The notes below the pieces were generated by a model that worked only from the letters and a program-made list of their open reading frames with translations, ran no database searches and was not told the origin of the DNA. A stretch of DNA of 64,000 nucleotides from UBA4479 sp963974935 (lineage in GTDB: Bacteria > Pseudomonadota > Alphaproteobacteria > Rhodospirillales > Casp-alpha2): assembly GCA_963974935.1 (NCBI GenBank), contig CAXBEV010000010.1:1-64000 (forward strand), given 5' to 3'. Shown here piece by piece: positions 18,773 through 26,687 of the stretch; positions within the stretch are counted from its first letter, which is position 1; each line of letters begins with the position of its first letter. Position numbers and translations under genes: made by a program.

Positions 18773-19321
18773 ATGCCCGATATTCCCAAAGACCTTTCGA
18801 ATATAACGGCGGCGCGCCTGATCGAGATGCTCGATTTGGCGCCGTTGCCGTGGGAAGGGGGCTATTACCGGGAAACTTGGCGCTCGAATGTTTCGATCCC
18901 ACAACCCGCCTTGGGTGCGGAATATGATGGTCCCCGCGTCGCGGGCACGTCGATTTATTACATGCTGACGTCGGAAACGGTCTCCAAAATGCATCGATTA
19001 CCGTCGCCGGAAACGTTCCATTTTTATATGGGCGAGCCGGTCGAGATGCTTTTGCTGCACGCGCAGATCAGTGACACGGTTGTTTTCGGTCAGGATATTA
19101 TGGTCGGCCAGAAGCTGCAGTTTACGGTGCCGGGTATGGTTTGGATGGGCGCGCGGCTGCTGCCCGCTGTGCCAGGGTCCGCGCTGCCCGGTCACGGGTT
19201 TGCCCTGATGGGCACGACGGTCGCGCCGGGTTTTGATTTTGATGATTTGGAAATGGGTGACGGCGACAGCTTGGCCTATGCCTATCCAGATGACGCGCCG
19301 CTCATTCGCGCGTTAAGCTAA
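18773..19321 (+). CDS. Cupin superfamily protein, DUF985 type
   Basis: Small cupin of the DUF985 (Cupin_5) family, 182 residues. The family pattern is clear: LIEMLDLAPLPWEGGYYRETW near the N terminus, TSIYYMLTSETVSKMHRL, FHFYMGEPVEML, and PGMVWMGARLLP toward the end. The biochemical role is not established; relatives are described as metal-binding or sugar-epimerase-like. It lies 29 bases after the lipoprotein gene, and its last 9 bases overlap the end of the convergent dimethylformamidase-like gene. Confidence 0.88.
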   Translation: MPDIPKDLSNITAARLIEMLDLAPLPWEGGYYRETWRSNVSIPQPALGAEYDGPRVAGTSIYYMLTSETVSKMHRLPSPETFHFYMGEPVEMLLLHAQISDTVVFGQDIMVGQKLQFTVPGMVWMGARLLPAVPGSALPGHGFALMGTTVAPGFDFDDLEMGDGDSLAYAYPDDAPLIRALS

Positions 19322-21463
19322 TGTCTCGCCCGTAAAGCGTCGCACTACGTTTTCTAAAATTTGTGAAACGTTGTTGTTGAAATCGTCGACCGGCAGTGCG
19401 CCGCAAAATGTGATCGAGCCGACCGAGAACACGGCGCCGCCGCCCGGCACGTCTAAATACACCATGTCGGCGCGGACCAATTCTTCAGGCGGGGGGCCGG
19501 ACCAGGTTTTCACATGAGTCAGCCACTCTTCGGGCGGCAGCACAAAATGCGCCGGATGGTCTTCGGAGGTCGCCAGCACGATGGTACTTTCCGGGGTGCC
19601 GATTTTGGCATCCGTTCGGTCCAATTCATAGCCCGCCGCGCCGCCGCCGCATAAGCCGAAGTCGCCGATGATGTCGTCGTCGACACCGTCGAAAATCCAA
19701 GCCGCTTTGCTGTCGTGCGATGCCGGGGTGCGCCGATAATAGGTGCCCTCGAAATCACCTTGGCAGGTGTAGCCGATGCCGACCAGGGTGTTCGGCGGGC
19801 GAGCGTTGCGCCGCCATGTGCCGCCGTACTCGCCGGTGAACGCAGAGTAATACTCGCCGGTTTCAGCCGCCCAGGCACGGAGCCCGCCTTCGGCGCGGCG
19901 CACTTCGATTACGCCGTCCTTTTCCGGATGCAGCGCGACTCGCCAATAAAACCCGTTGCCGCCCAGATAGATCAACTTGCCGCCGCCGTCGCGATAACCT
20001 TGCACGGCATCCAAGGTTTCGGTGGTGTGGTATTCGGGATGGCTGGTTGTCATCACGGCGGCGTAGGGCGCCAAAAGCGCCGCGCCCTCGTGGTGCAGTT
20101 CCCAGTCGGTGACGATATCGACATCAATCCCCTTGGCGTTCAGCCAGGCGATCAAATGGGTGTCGGCCGGAAAATGCCTGAGCCCAGAGCCCACATAATC
20201 TTCCGCGAACACAATGTAGCCCGGCCGCAAATTTAAGATCGGGCGATGCCATGTGGTGTGGCAAATGCCGGAGCCGTCGTTGTGGTCGTTATAGGTCGAC
20301 AAGCCATAATCTGGATAATCGACCGGATTATGTGGGAACGCGCCCCATGCTTCGGCGCGGTCGCGCCAATGTTGGCCGAAGTCGGCCCGGCCCTGGTTCG
20401 CATAAATCGTGTAGGTGAAGGTCGACATGATCAGGCAAAGCTTTGCCGTCTGCGTGCCCTTCGGCGGACACACGAAGACCGGCATCATGTCCCAATGCGG
20501 GCCACAGGTAAGTTTGATCGCATACGCTCCGCTTGCCAGATCGTCGGGCAGGGTAACGATAAAATCGGTGTCCCAGCCGGCGTCGGCGATATCATCATCG
20601 TGAAAATGAATGGCCGCCCACTGCGTGGGGTCGCGTTGCCAGTTCATTTCGCTGCCGTCCCACGTGGAGCCGGTCATGGCCCGCGCAGGTGCGCCGACCA
20701 AAGTGCCTTCGGAACCGAGGGGCCCGTGTCCTGGGACGGTCAGTGACATCATGTTTTCGGCGAAATCCCATGCCGCTAATGGTGCGGCATTTGGGCCGTC
20801 GGCATCGATGAGACCGGCATAAATCGCGGGGGCTTCGATCTTGCCGTTGAAATGTGATTGGGCGTCTGTCTCGGACAGTGCGGCAACCAGCAAAGAGGCT
20901 GTCGCCGACAGGGTGGTGTTTGTCGGTAAAGCACCGTCGGCCTGGCCTGTGTCATCAACGATGTCTGGGGTGCCCAGCAAGGTTTGCCCGACGCTGAGCA
21001 TGCCGGCGTCGGTGTCGATTTGCGCCCATATTCGATACCATTGCCGTGCGCGTAATTTTTTACCGACTTTGATCCGGGTTTTACCGCAGGTGATCTCAGC
21101 ACCGTCGGGGCCGATGCACAATTGCATGCTCTCGCCCAGGCACAGCACGCCTTGGCGGCCTTTTTCGGGCGTGGTCGGCCAGACAATGGCGCTCAAGGTG
21201 ATTTGCGGCGGTAGTTCGCCGCAAAGTGCTGCTCGCATGTGCGAGCCCAAATGTGTCGCTTGCGGCCGTGATGGGTATTCACCGCTAAACGGCGCCGCCA
21301 CCGGTTCGGTCACGACGCCGGGCCCATCCGGATTGGGGTCGCCGGAAATGATGCGCACAAGTTCAGCGCGATACGGCGCGTCCAGCGTCGACGAGACTTT
21401 GACGTCAACGGTTTCGCCGGGGCGCGCGGAAAGACGGTCGGTGTATCCGATTAATGGTATCAT
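19313..21463 (-). CDS. N,N-dimethylformamidase large-subunit-like protein
   Basis: Protein of 716 residues resembling the large subunit (DmfA2) of N,N-dimethylformamidase, which cleaves DMF to dimethylamine and formate. Seen: an N-terminal beta-sandwich (PGETVDVKVSSTLDAPYRAELVR), a concanavalin/laminin-G-like segment about 150-270, and a catalytic-type half with FAEDYVGSGLRHFP and SHPEYHTTE, whose His475 and Glu477 fit iron ligands of that enzyme family. No small subunit gene is nearby, so the substrate may be another amide. The start at 21463 is chosen because the open frame upstream runs antisense through the SRP RNA. Confidence 0.8.
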   Translation of the reverse strand: MIPLIGYTDRLSARPGETVDVKVSSTLDAPYRAELVRIISGDPNPDGPGVVTEPVAAPFSGEYPSRPQATHLGSHMRAALCGELPPQITLSAIVWPTTPEKGRQGVLCLGESMQLCIGPDGAEITCGKTRIKVGKKLRARQWYRIWAQIDTDAGMLSVGQTLLGTPDIVDDTGQADGALPTNTTLSATASLLVAALSETDAQSHFNGKIEAPAIYAGLIDADGPNAAPLAAWDFAENMMSLTVPGHGPLGSEGTLVGAPARAMTGSTWDGSEMNWQRDPTQWAAIHFHDDDIADAGWDTDFIVTLPDDLASGAYAIKLTCGPHWDMMPVFVCPPKGTQTAKLCLIMSTFTYTIYANQGRADFGQHWRDRAEAWGAFPHNPVDYPDYGLSTYNDHNDGSGICHTTWHRPILNLRPGYIVFAEDYVGSGLRHFPADTHLIAWLNAKGIDVDIVTDWELHHEGAALLAPYAAVMTTSHPEYHTTETLDAVQGYRDGGGKLIYLGGNGFYWRVALHPEKDGVIEVRRAEGGLRAWAAETGEYYSAFTGEYGGTWRRNARPPNTLVGIGYTCQGDFEGTYYRRTPASHDSKAAWIFDGVDDDIIGDFGLCGGGAAGYELDRTDAKIGTPESTIVLATSEDHPAHFVLPPEEWLTHVKTWSGPPPEELVRADMVYLDVPGGGAVFSVGSITFCGALPVDDFNNNVSQILENVVRRFTGETLA

Positions 21464-21579
21464 GTCGTGACTATGGCATTCGGCACTTGGACGATAAAGT
21501 GCGCGCGCGGAAAAACATATGCGCCCGGGAGGCAGATTCGGGTCTTTCGGGGCCGCGTCCCGGTTGATATAGTCGCCCC

Positions 21580-21674
21580 GGGAGATCGGCCCGGACGGGC
21601 TCCTCGCCAACCCGGTCAGGTCCGGAAGGAAGCAGCCGTAACGAGTTTTGGCCCGGGTCGGTGTCCGGTCTCCC
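21580..21674 (+). ncRNA. ffs: Signal recognition particle RNA, small bacterial type (4.5S)
   Basis: The conserved SRP RNA core is seen at about 21616-21645: GGTCAGGTCCGGAAGGAAGC followed by AGCCGTAACGAG. Terminal arms pair: GGGAGA and CCGGAC (21580-21596) with GTCCGG and TCTCCC (21663-21674), giving a roughly 95-nt hairpin. The RNA binds Ffh and guides membrane protein export. Its position just before dnaX is the usual one in many bacteria. Exact ends are estimated from pairing. Confidence 0.93.
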
Positions 21675-21699
21675 ACCTTATCTAACGCCGGGAAATTCT

Positions 21700-23517
21700 A
21701 TGAACGAAGTGTCCGCATCTGAAGCCGCCGAAGCGCCCGCCGCCGGCGAGTATCAGGTGCTTGCGCGCAAATATCGGCCATCGACGTTCTCGGGCTTGAT
21801 CGGCCAAGATGCGATGGTGCGCACGCTGACCAACGCGTTCGCGTCAAACCGTCTACATCATGCTTTCGTGATGACCGGTGTGCGGGGTGTGGGTAAAACC
21901 TCAACCGCGCGGATTATTGCGCGCGCGCTCAACTGTATCGGGCCGGACGGCAACGGGGGTCCGACGACCGAGCCTTGCGGCGTTTGTGAACACTGCAAAG
22001 CCATCGCCGGTGATCGGCATGTCGACGTCTTGGAAATGGATGCGGCATCGAATACCGGCGTCGACAATATGCGCGAGTTGATTGACGGCGTGCGCTATCG
22101 TCCGGCATCGGCGCGCTACAAAGTCTATATCATCGACGAGGTGCACATGTTGTCTCGGAGTGCGTTTAACGCGCTCCTGAAGACCCTTGAAGAGCCGCCG
22201 GAACATGTGATTTTCATTTTTGCCACGACCGAAATCCGCAAAGTGCCTATTACCGTGTTATCGCGCTGTCAGCGTTTTGATTTGCGTCGGGTGCCAGAGG
22301 AAACGCTGGTCACGCACTTTGCCGGTATCTGCAAAAACGAAGGTGCTGAGATCACCGAGGGCGCGCTGCACTTGATCGCGCGCGCCGCGGATGGATCAGT
22401 TCGTGACGGTCTCAGCTTGCTTGATCAGGCGATCTCCCATGCTGATGGGCCGATTGATGACACCCGAGTCCGGGACATGTTGGGCCTCGCAGATCGGACG
22501 CGGACGTTCGGCTTGTTGGAATCGGTGCTGAAGGGTGACATCGGACCCGCGCTGGCCGAATTGACCGATCAATACAAAGACGGTGCCGACCCGGGGTCGG
22601 TGATCGAAGATATGCTGGATCTGGTGCACTGGCTGACCCGCATCAAAGTGTTGCCGGAAAGCGCCGAAGGCCCGGACGTACCGGAAAACGAACGCACCAA
22701 GGGTATGGAGCTTGCGGGTGGCCTGAAGATGCCGATCCTGACCCGGGCGTGGCAGTTGCTGCTCAAAGGTTTGGGCGAAGTGCAGTCGGCACCGTCGCCG
22801 TTGGCGGCTGCCGAAATGGTCCTTGTGCGCTTAGCCTACGCCGCAGAATTACCGACGCCGGGTGACGCCATCAAAGCCCTCGAGAGCGGGGGTGATGTTT
22901 CGGTTCCGCCACCGTCGTCTGCGCAGCCTGCGTTGCCGGCATCCGCTGGCGGGATGAAAGCGCATACGCAAAATGGCGGCGGCCAAGCTTTGGCGCAAAG
23001 TCCTGCTATGTCACCCGCACCGTCTCCGGAAGCAGATGCTGCGCCCAAAGCGGAAATGCGGGTGTTCAAAGACTTAAACGCGGTCGCTGCATTGGCGGCT
23101 GAGCTTCGTGAAGGCATTTTGCAGGCGTTTATCGAAAACCAAATTCGCATCGTCCGATTCGAGCCCGGTCACATTGAATTCAACGCAGGCGCGGATGCCG
23201 CGCGCGAAAACGTGCAGCGGCTACGGTCTTTCCTTGAAGAGCATTCGGGGATGTCTTGGTCGGTCGCCTTGTCGCGTGCCGAAGGCGCGCCGACGATTGC
23301 CGAGGTGCGCGTCGGCGAAAACGCGAAGGCGGTTGCGAACGCCGCCGATCATCCGTTGGTGAAGGCTGTCTTAGACACTTTCCCAGGCGCTGCCGTCGAA
23401 GCGGTGCGGCAAGTCGTTAAGCCGACGCTGCCCACCGGTATCTCAGATAACGACGCGATGGGCCCTAGTGATCCCATAGATGAGGGGTCCGAAGACCCTG
23501 ACGATGAAATTTTATGA
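21700..23517 (+). CDS. dnaX: DNA polymerase III subunits gamma and tau
   Basis: Clamp-loader ATPase of the replisome, 605 residues. Seen: RKYRPSTFSGLIGQD, Walker A GVRGVGKTSTA near residue 65, the zinc-binding cysteines CIGPDGNG...CGVCEHC, the DEVHMLS Walker B and the SRC sensor LSRCQRFDLRR. The tail after residue 400 (Pro/Ala-rich linker plus a domain V-like part) is the tau-specific region. The ATG at 21700 follows the SRP RNA directly and gives the normal N terminus. Its stop overlaps the start of a 48-residue ORF. Confidence 0.96.
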   Translation: MNEVSASEAAEAPAAGEYQVLARKYRPSTFSGLIGQDAMVRTLTNAFASNRLHHAFVMTGVRGVGKTSTARIIARALNCIGPDGNGGPTTEPCGVCEHCKAIAGDRHVDVLEMDAASNTGVDNMRELIDGVRYRPASARYKVYIIDEVHMLSRSAFNALLKTLEEPPEHVIFIFATTEIRKVPITVLSRCQRFDLRRVPEETLVTHFAGICKNEGAEITEGALHLIARAADGSVRDGLSLLDQAISHADGPIDDTRVRDMLGLADRTRTFGLLESVLKGDIGPALAELTDQYKDGADPGSVIEDMLDLVHWLTRIKVLPESAEGPDVPENERTKGMELAGGLKMPILTRAWQLLLKGLGEVQSAPSPLAAAEMVLVRLAYAAELPTPGDAIKALESGGDVSVPPPSSAQPALPASAGGMKAHTQNGGGQALAQSPAMSPAPSPEADAAPKAEMRVFKDLNAVAALAAELREGILQAFIENQIRIVRFEPGHIEFNAGADAARENVQRLRSFLEEHSGMSWSVALSRAEGAPTIAEVRVGENAKAVANAADHPLVKAVLDTFPGAAVEAVRQVVKPTLPTGISDNDAMGPSDPIDEGSEDPDDEIL

Positions 23518-23660
23518 AGTGTTATGAGTCGATGGGTGATGTGCCCGATTGTTTTCGCACCGGCGACGCCGATATGCGGATATTGCCATTTAACGTGGAT
23601 ATCGACTTGGAAAATTATTTTGATTCGGGCGCCGACATGGCCCCGTTATCTAGGGACTAA
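23514..23660 (+). CDS. Small acidic ORF translationally coupled to dnaX (48 residues)
   Basis: A short reading frame whose ATG overlaps the dnaX stop as ATGA. It would encode a 48-residue acidic protein with two cysteines (Cys3 and Cys13), rich in Asp (GDADMRILPFNVDIDLENYF). I do not recognise a family. Its stop overlaps the stop of the convergent exonuclease gene. The coupling and compositional bias toward charged residues make it plausible, but it could be a chance frame in the 139-base gap. Confidence 0.4.
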   Translation: MKCYESMGDVPDCFRTGDADMRILPFNVDIDLENYFDSGADMAPLSRD

Positions 23661-24490
23661 TCGAGCAGGAATTTATTCCCTGATGCCTCGCCCCAAGCTT
23701 CCATGAAATCACCAAGATACGGCCGGGCGGTTTTTTCGGCGTCTATGTATGAAATTAGGTCGGCAACGGCGGCATTGTAGCTTGTTTGCGTCAGTGTACC
23801 CGTGTGCAACTGCCATCGCAGATAGACGAGGTATGTATTTAGAACATCCGTTTCGCAATAGTTACGAACCTCGTCGATTTTGCCTTCGTCAATCATGTCG
23901 GCGACCATCGAACCGTCGACCCCGAACTTCCCGGCGAACCCGAGCGCGGCACAAACTTCGTTCAATTTAACCCGTGCGGAGGCACCAAAATCGCTCAAAA
24001 CGTCCAAAAGGTCGCAATGCCAGTCCGTTGCGTAGCGGTAACTATAGCTGTTCCATTTATCGCCGGACTTATGCAGCCACGGTGCAGAAATGCCGTGTAC
24101 CATGGCGCGATACTTCAGCACCGGCAGATCAAATGTGCGCCCATTAAAGCTGACAAAACGAGGCTTGATGCGTTCTAGGTACGTAAAGAAGCCCTGAAGC
24201 AGTTTGGCTTCGTCGAACCCGGCCTCACCGCCGGAGCGCAGTTCTTTCAGGATATACCCTTCGCGCCCCGCATCCCGTTCGATCTCCGCTTCCAAGAACG
24301 AGATCGCGACCACCTTATGGAAAGGTTGGCGGGGAAACGCGTTTTTGCCGTCGGTGACGCCCAGATGATAGGCCTCAATCGCCGCGCGTCGGGCATGAAT
24401 GTCGGTTGACGTCTCGCCCGTCAGGTTCGGGGCGACGTCCGTATCCGGAACAGTTTCGATATCAAAGACGAACAGGTTTTGGTGCAGCAT
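23657..24490 (-). CDS. Predicted 3'-5' exonuclease related to the PolB exonuclease domain
   Basis: Protein of 277 residues of the DnaQ/RNase H-like exonuclease superfamily (COG3298-type). Motif Exo I is FVFDIETVPD near residue 8, Exo II is FVSFNGRTFDLPVLKYRA near residue 120, and the Exo III region is YCETDVLNTYLVYLR near residue 217, giving the acidic residues expected for two-metal catalysis. Cellular role not established. It is divergent from ybaB with a 57-base gap that must hold both promoters. Confidence 0.88.
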   Translation of the reverse strand: MLHQNLFVFDIETVPDTDVAPNLTGETSTDIHARRAAIEAYHLGVTDGKNAFPRQPFHKVVAISFLEAEIERDAGREGYILKELRSGGEAGFDEAKLLQGFFTYLERIKPRFVSFNGRTFDLPVLKYRAMVHGISAPWLHKSGDKWNSYSYRYATDWHCDLLDVLSDFGASARVKLNEVCAALGFAGKFGVDGSMVADMIDEGKIDEVRNYCETDVLNTYLVYLRWQLHTGTLTQTSYNAAVADLISYIDAEKTARPYLGDFMEAWGEASGNKFLLD

Positions 24491-24547
24491 CGTAAGTGTT
24501 ATATACCGGTTTCAATATAAATCCCAGGACAGCACGGGAGAAATCAA

Positions 24548-24868
24548 ATGAAGCTCGGCCAGATGATGAAACAGGCGCAGGAAATTCAGCAAAAGATGGC
24601 TGACCTGCAGACCGAAATGGAAGCGATAGAAGTCGTCGGCAAGTCCGGCGGCGGCATGTGTCAGGTGACTCTGAACGGGAAAGGCCAAGCGAAGAAGGTC
24701 TTGATCGATCCGGCCCTGGTGAAACCCGAAGACGCCGAAGTCCTCGAAGATTTGTTGGTCGCCGCGATCAACGATGCCAAAGGCAAGTCCGAAGAAATCA
24801 TGCGCGAAAAGATGCAGAGTTTGACCGGCGGCATTCCGTTGCCGCCCGGCATGCAACTGCCGTTCTAA
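24548..24868 (+). CDS. ybaB: YbaB/EbfC nucleoid-associated protein
   Basis: Small DNA-binding protein of 106 residues: a Met/Gln-rich helix at the N terminus (KLGQMMKQAQEIQQKMADLQ), a beta core (VTLNGKGQAKKVLIDPALV), and a C-terminal helix ending in GGIPLPPGMQLPF. Homologues form dimers that coat DNA. A GGGAG site precedes the ATG. It sits between dnaX and recR, as in most proteobacteria; recR follows after nine bases. Confidence 0.95.
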   Translation: MKLGQMMKQAQEIQQKMADLQTEMEAIEVVGKSGGGMCQVTLNGKGQAKKVLIDPALVKPEDAEVLEDLLVAAINDAKGKSEEIMREKMQSLTGGIPLPPGMQLPF

Positions 24869-24877
24869 GGCCGTCCG

Positions 24878-25471
24878 TTGGCTGAACGCGAAATCGAACA
24901 GTTGGTGCAGCTTCTCTCGAAGCTGCCCGGGCTCGGGCCCAGATCAGCCCGGCGCGCCGTGCTGCATTTATTGAAGCGCCGCGAAAGCTTGATGCAACCG
25001 CTGGCCGGTGCCCTCGACGAAGCGGCGACTCGGGTGCGGGCGTGCACCACCTGTGGCAACTTGGATACCCGCGACCCCTGCGGCATCTGTTCGGACCCTA
25101 GGCGCGACGAGTCGGTTTTGTGCATCGTCGAAGATGTCGCCGATTTGTGGGCGCTCGAACGCACCGCAAGCTTCAAAGGCCGTTATCACGTTTTAGGCGG
25201 CACGCTCTCGGCATTGGATGGCGTCGGGCCCGACGAGTTGAATATCCCGGCCTTGGTCGCCCGCGTTGCCGAAGGCGGCACGACCGAAGTGATCTTGGCG
25301 ACCAGCGCCACGGTCGACGGCCAGACCACAGCGCACTACATCGCCGACCGCCTGCACGACAAAGGCATCAAGGTGTCCGGCCTCGCCCATGGCGTGCCGG
25401 TCGGTGGCGAGTTGGATTATTTGGACGACGGCACATTGTCGGCGGCGCTTCGAGATCGCCGGCCGGTTTAG
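24878..25471 (+). CDS. recR: Recombination protein RecR
   Basis: RecR of 197 residues, acting with RecF/RecO to load RecA at gaps. Seen: helix-hairpin-helix LPGLGPRSARRAVLHLL, the C4 zinc finger CTTCGNLDTRDPCGIC near residue 58, a Toprim domain (LCIVEDVADLWALERT) and the C-terminal GLAHGVPVGGELDYLDDGTL motif. The start is a TTG at 24878, supported by TAAGG overlapping the ybaB stop and by the normal family N terminus. It is convergent with rmuC. Confidence 0.95.
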   Translation: MAEREIEQLVQLLSKLPGLGPRSARRAVLHLLKRRESLMQPLAGALDEAATRVRACTTCGNLDTRDPCGICSDPRRDESVLCIVEDVADLWALERTASFKGRYHVLGGTLSALDGVGPDELNIPALVARVAEGGTTEVILATSATVDGQTTAHYIADRLHDKGIKVSGLAHGVPVGGELDYLDDGTLSAALRDRRPV

Positions 25472-25481
25472 GCTGTCTTGA

Positions 25482-26576
25482 TCACTCAGCCGCTTTGCTG
25501 TCCGGCGGCGCCAGCATTTCGGCAGCTTCTTCCGCTTCACCTAATTGCAGGGCATCGATTTTGGCGCCGCGTTTGGTGACTTTGTCGGTGGAAATACGGA
25601 TGTCGCGAATGTCGCGGTGCGCCTGATCGAAGTGCGTCTCTAGTTTGCCGACCCGGTCATCCAGTCTGCCGACATCGTCGAGCATCTTGCCGACTTCGGT
25701 TTGAATCACATCGGCTTGTTCGCGCATGTGTACGTCGCGGAGGATCGCGCGGACGGTATTTAGAGTGGCCATCAAGGTGGTTGGCGACACAATCCAAACG
25801 CGACGCTTAAAGCCTTCCTCGACGACATTGCGAAAGTTTGCATGCAGCTCGGCATAGACGGCTTCGGATGGCAAAAACATCAGCGCGCTTTCTGAGGTTT
25901 CGCCCGCAACGATGTAGCGGTCCGAAATATCGACAATGTGTTTTTTGACAGCGACGGCAAATGCGCGTTCGGCATTTTTTTTATCAACATCGGTCTCGGC
26001 ATTGCGGAGCTGCTGATAGCTTTCCAGCGGAAACTTGCTGTCGATGGCGATGGAACCTGGCGGGTTGGGCAGTTTCAACAAGCAGTCCGCAATGCGTCCG
26101 CTGCTCAGTTTGAACTGGAATTCATAGGCGGAGTCCGGCAGTGCCGCGCTGACCAAATCGTTCAACTGAATTTCCCCGAACGCGCCGCGCGCTTGCTTGT
26201 TCGACAAAATATCTTGGAGTCCGACCATTTGCTGCGATAGTTCGGTGATGTTCTGTTGCGCGTGGTCGATGACGGCGAGGCGTTCGTGCAGAACCTTCAG
26301 CGTTTGGCCGGTTTTCTCGGTCTGTGTCGTCAAGCCATCGCCCAAGCGCTTTGATAAACTATCAAGGCGCTGATTGCTGTCGGCTTGGGCTTGTTCCATG
26401 CGGCCAGCGAGCGAGGTTTGCGCATTGGCCAACGACTGTGCAGTTTCCGCCAATTGGCTTAGGCGCGCGGCGTTCTCCGCCCGGGCGCGTGCACCGACGA
26501 ACATCGATATAATGATCCCGAGTCCAGCCAAGATGGCGACACCGGCGATGATCAAGGTGTTGATGTCGATTTGCAC
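25482..26576 (-). CDS. rmuC: DNA recombination protein RmuC homologue
   Basis: RmuC-family protein of 364 residues: an N-terminal membrane helix (about 8-28), a long coiled coil rich in Gln/Leu (35-120), and the conserved PD-(D/E)XK-like nuclease domain (KQARGAFGEIQLNDLV, PGSIAIDSKFPLESYQ, MFLPSEAVYAELH). The E. coli protein limits short inverted-repeat recombination. A stem-forming repeat lies in its upstream region, shared with the divergent DUF4139 gene. Confidence 0.92.
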   Translation of the reverse strand: MQIDINTLIIAGVAILAGLGIIISMFVGARARAENAARLSQLAETAQSLANAQTSLAGRMEQAQADSNQRLDSLSKRLGDGLTTQTEKTGQTLKVLHERLAVIDHAQQNITELSQQMVGLQDILSNKQARGAFGEIQLNDLVSAALPDSAYEFQFKLSSGRIADCLLKLPNPPGSIAIDSKFPLESYQQLRNAETDVDKKNAERAFAVAVKKHIVDISDRYIVAGETSESALMFLPSEAVYAELHANFRNVVEEGFKRRVWIVSPTTLMATLNTVRAILRDVHMREQADVIQTEVGKMLDDVGRLDDRVGKLETHFDQAHRDIRDIRISTDKVTKRGAKIDALQLGEAEEAAEMLAPPDSKAAE

Positions 26577-26622
26577 GCTGCCTCGCTTTTGTCAAAATCT
26601 GATGGCACAACAATGCCTGAGC

Positions 26623-26657
26623 TCGGTAAGCCAAGCAAATAAAGGTCGGCTTACCGA
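26623..26657. promoter_or_regulatory. Perfect 10-bp inverted repeat in the rmuC / DUF4139 divergent region
   Basis: TCGGTAAGCC and GGCTTACCGA are exact reverse complements separated by 15 bases. The pair lies 31 bases before the DUF4139 start and 47 bases before rmuC. Since both genes point outward it is not a terminator for either; a dimeric regulator site or a leader hairpin for the DUF4139 transcript would fit. Confidence 0.45.
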
Positions 26658-26687
26658 CGCAATGATATAACTTTTGGAGACACCAGC

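Noticed and set aside
21464..21676. 71-codon N-terminal extension of the dimethylformamidase-like protein
   Set aside because: It would run antisense across the SRP RNA and has no family similarity; the ATG at 21463 gives a sensible N terminus.
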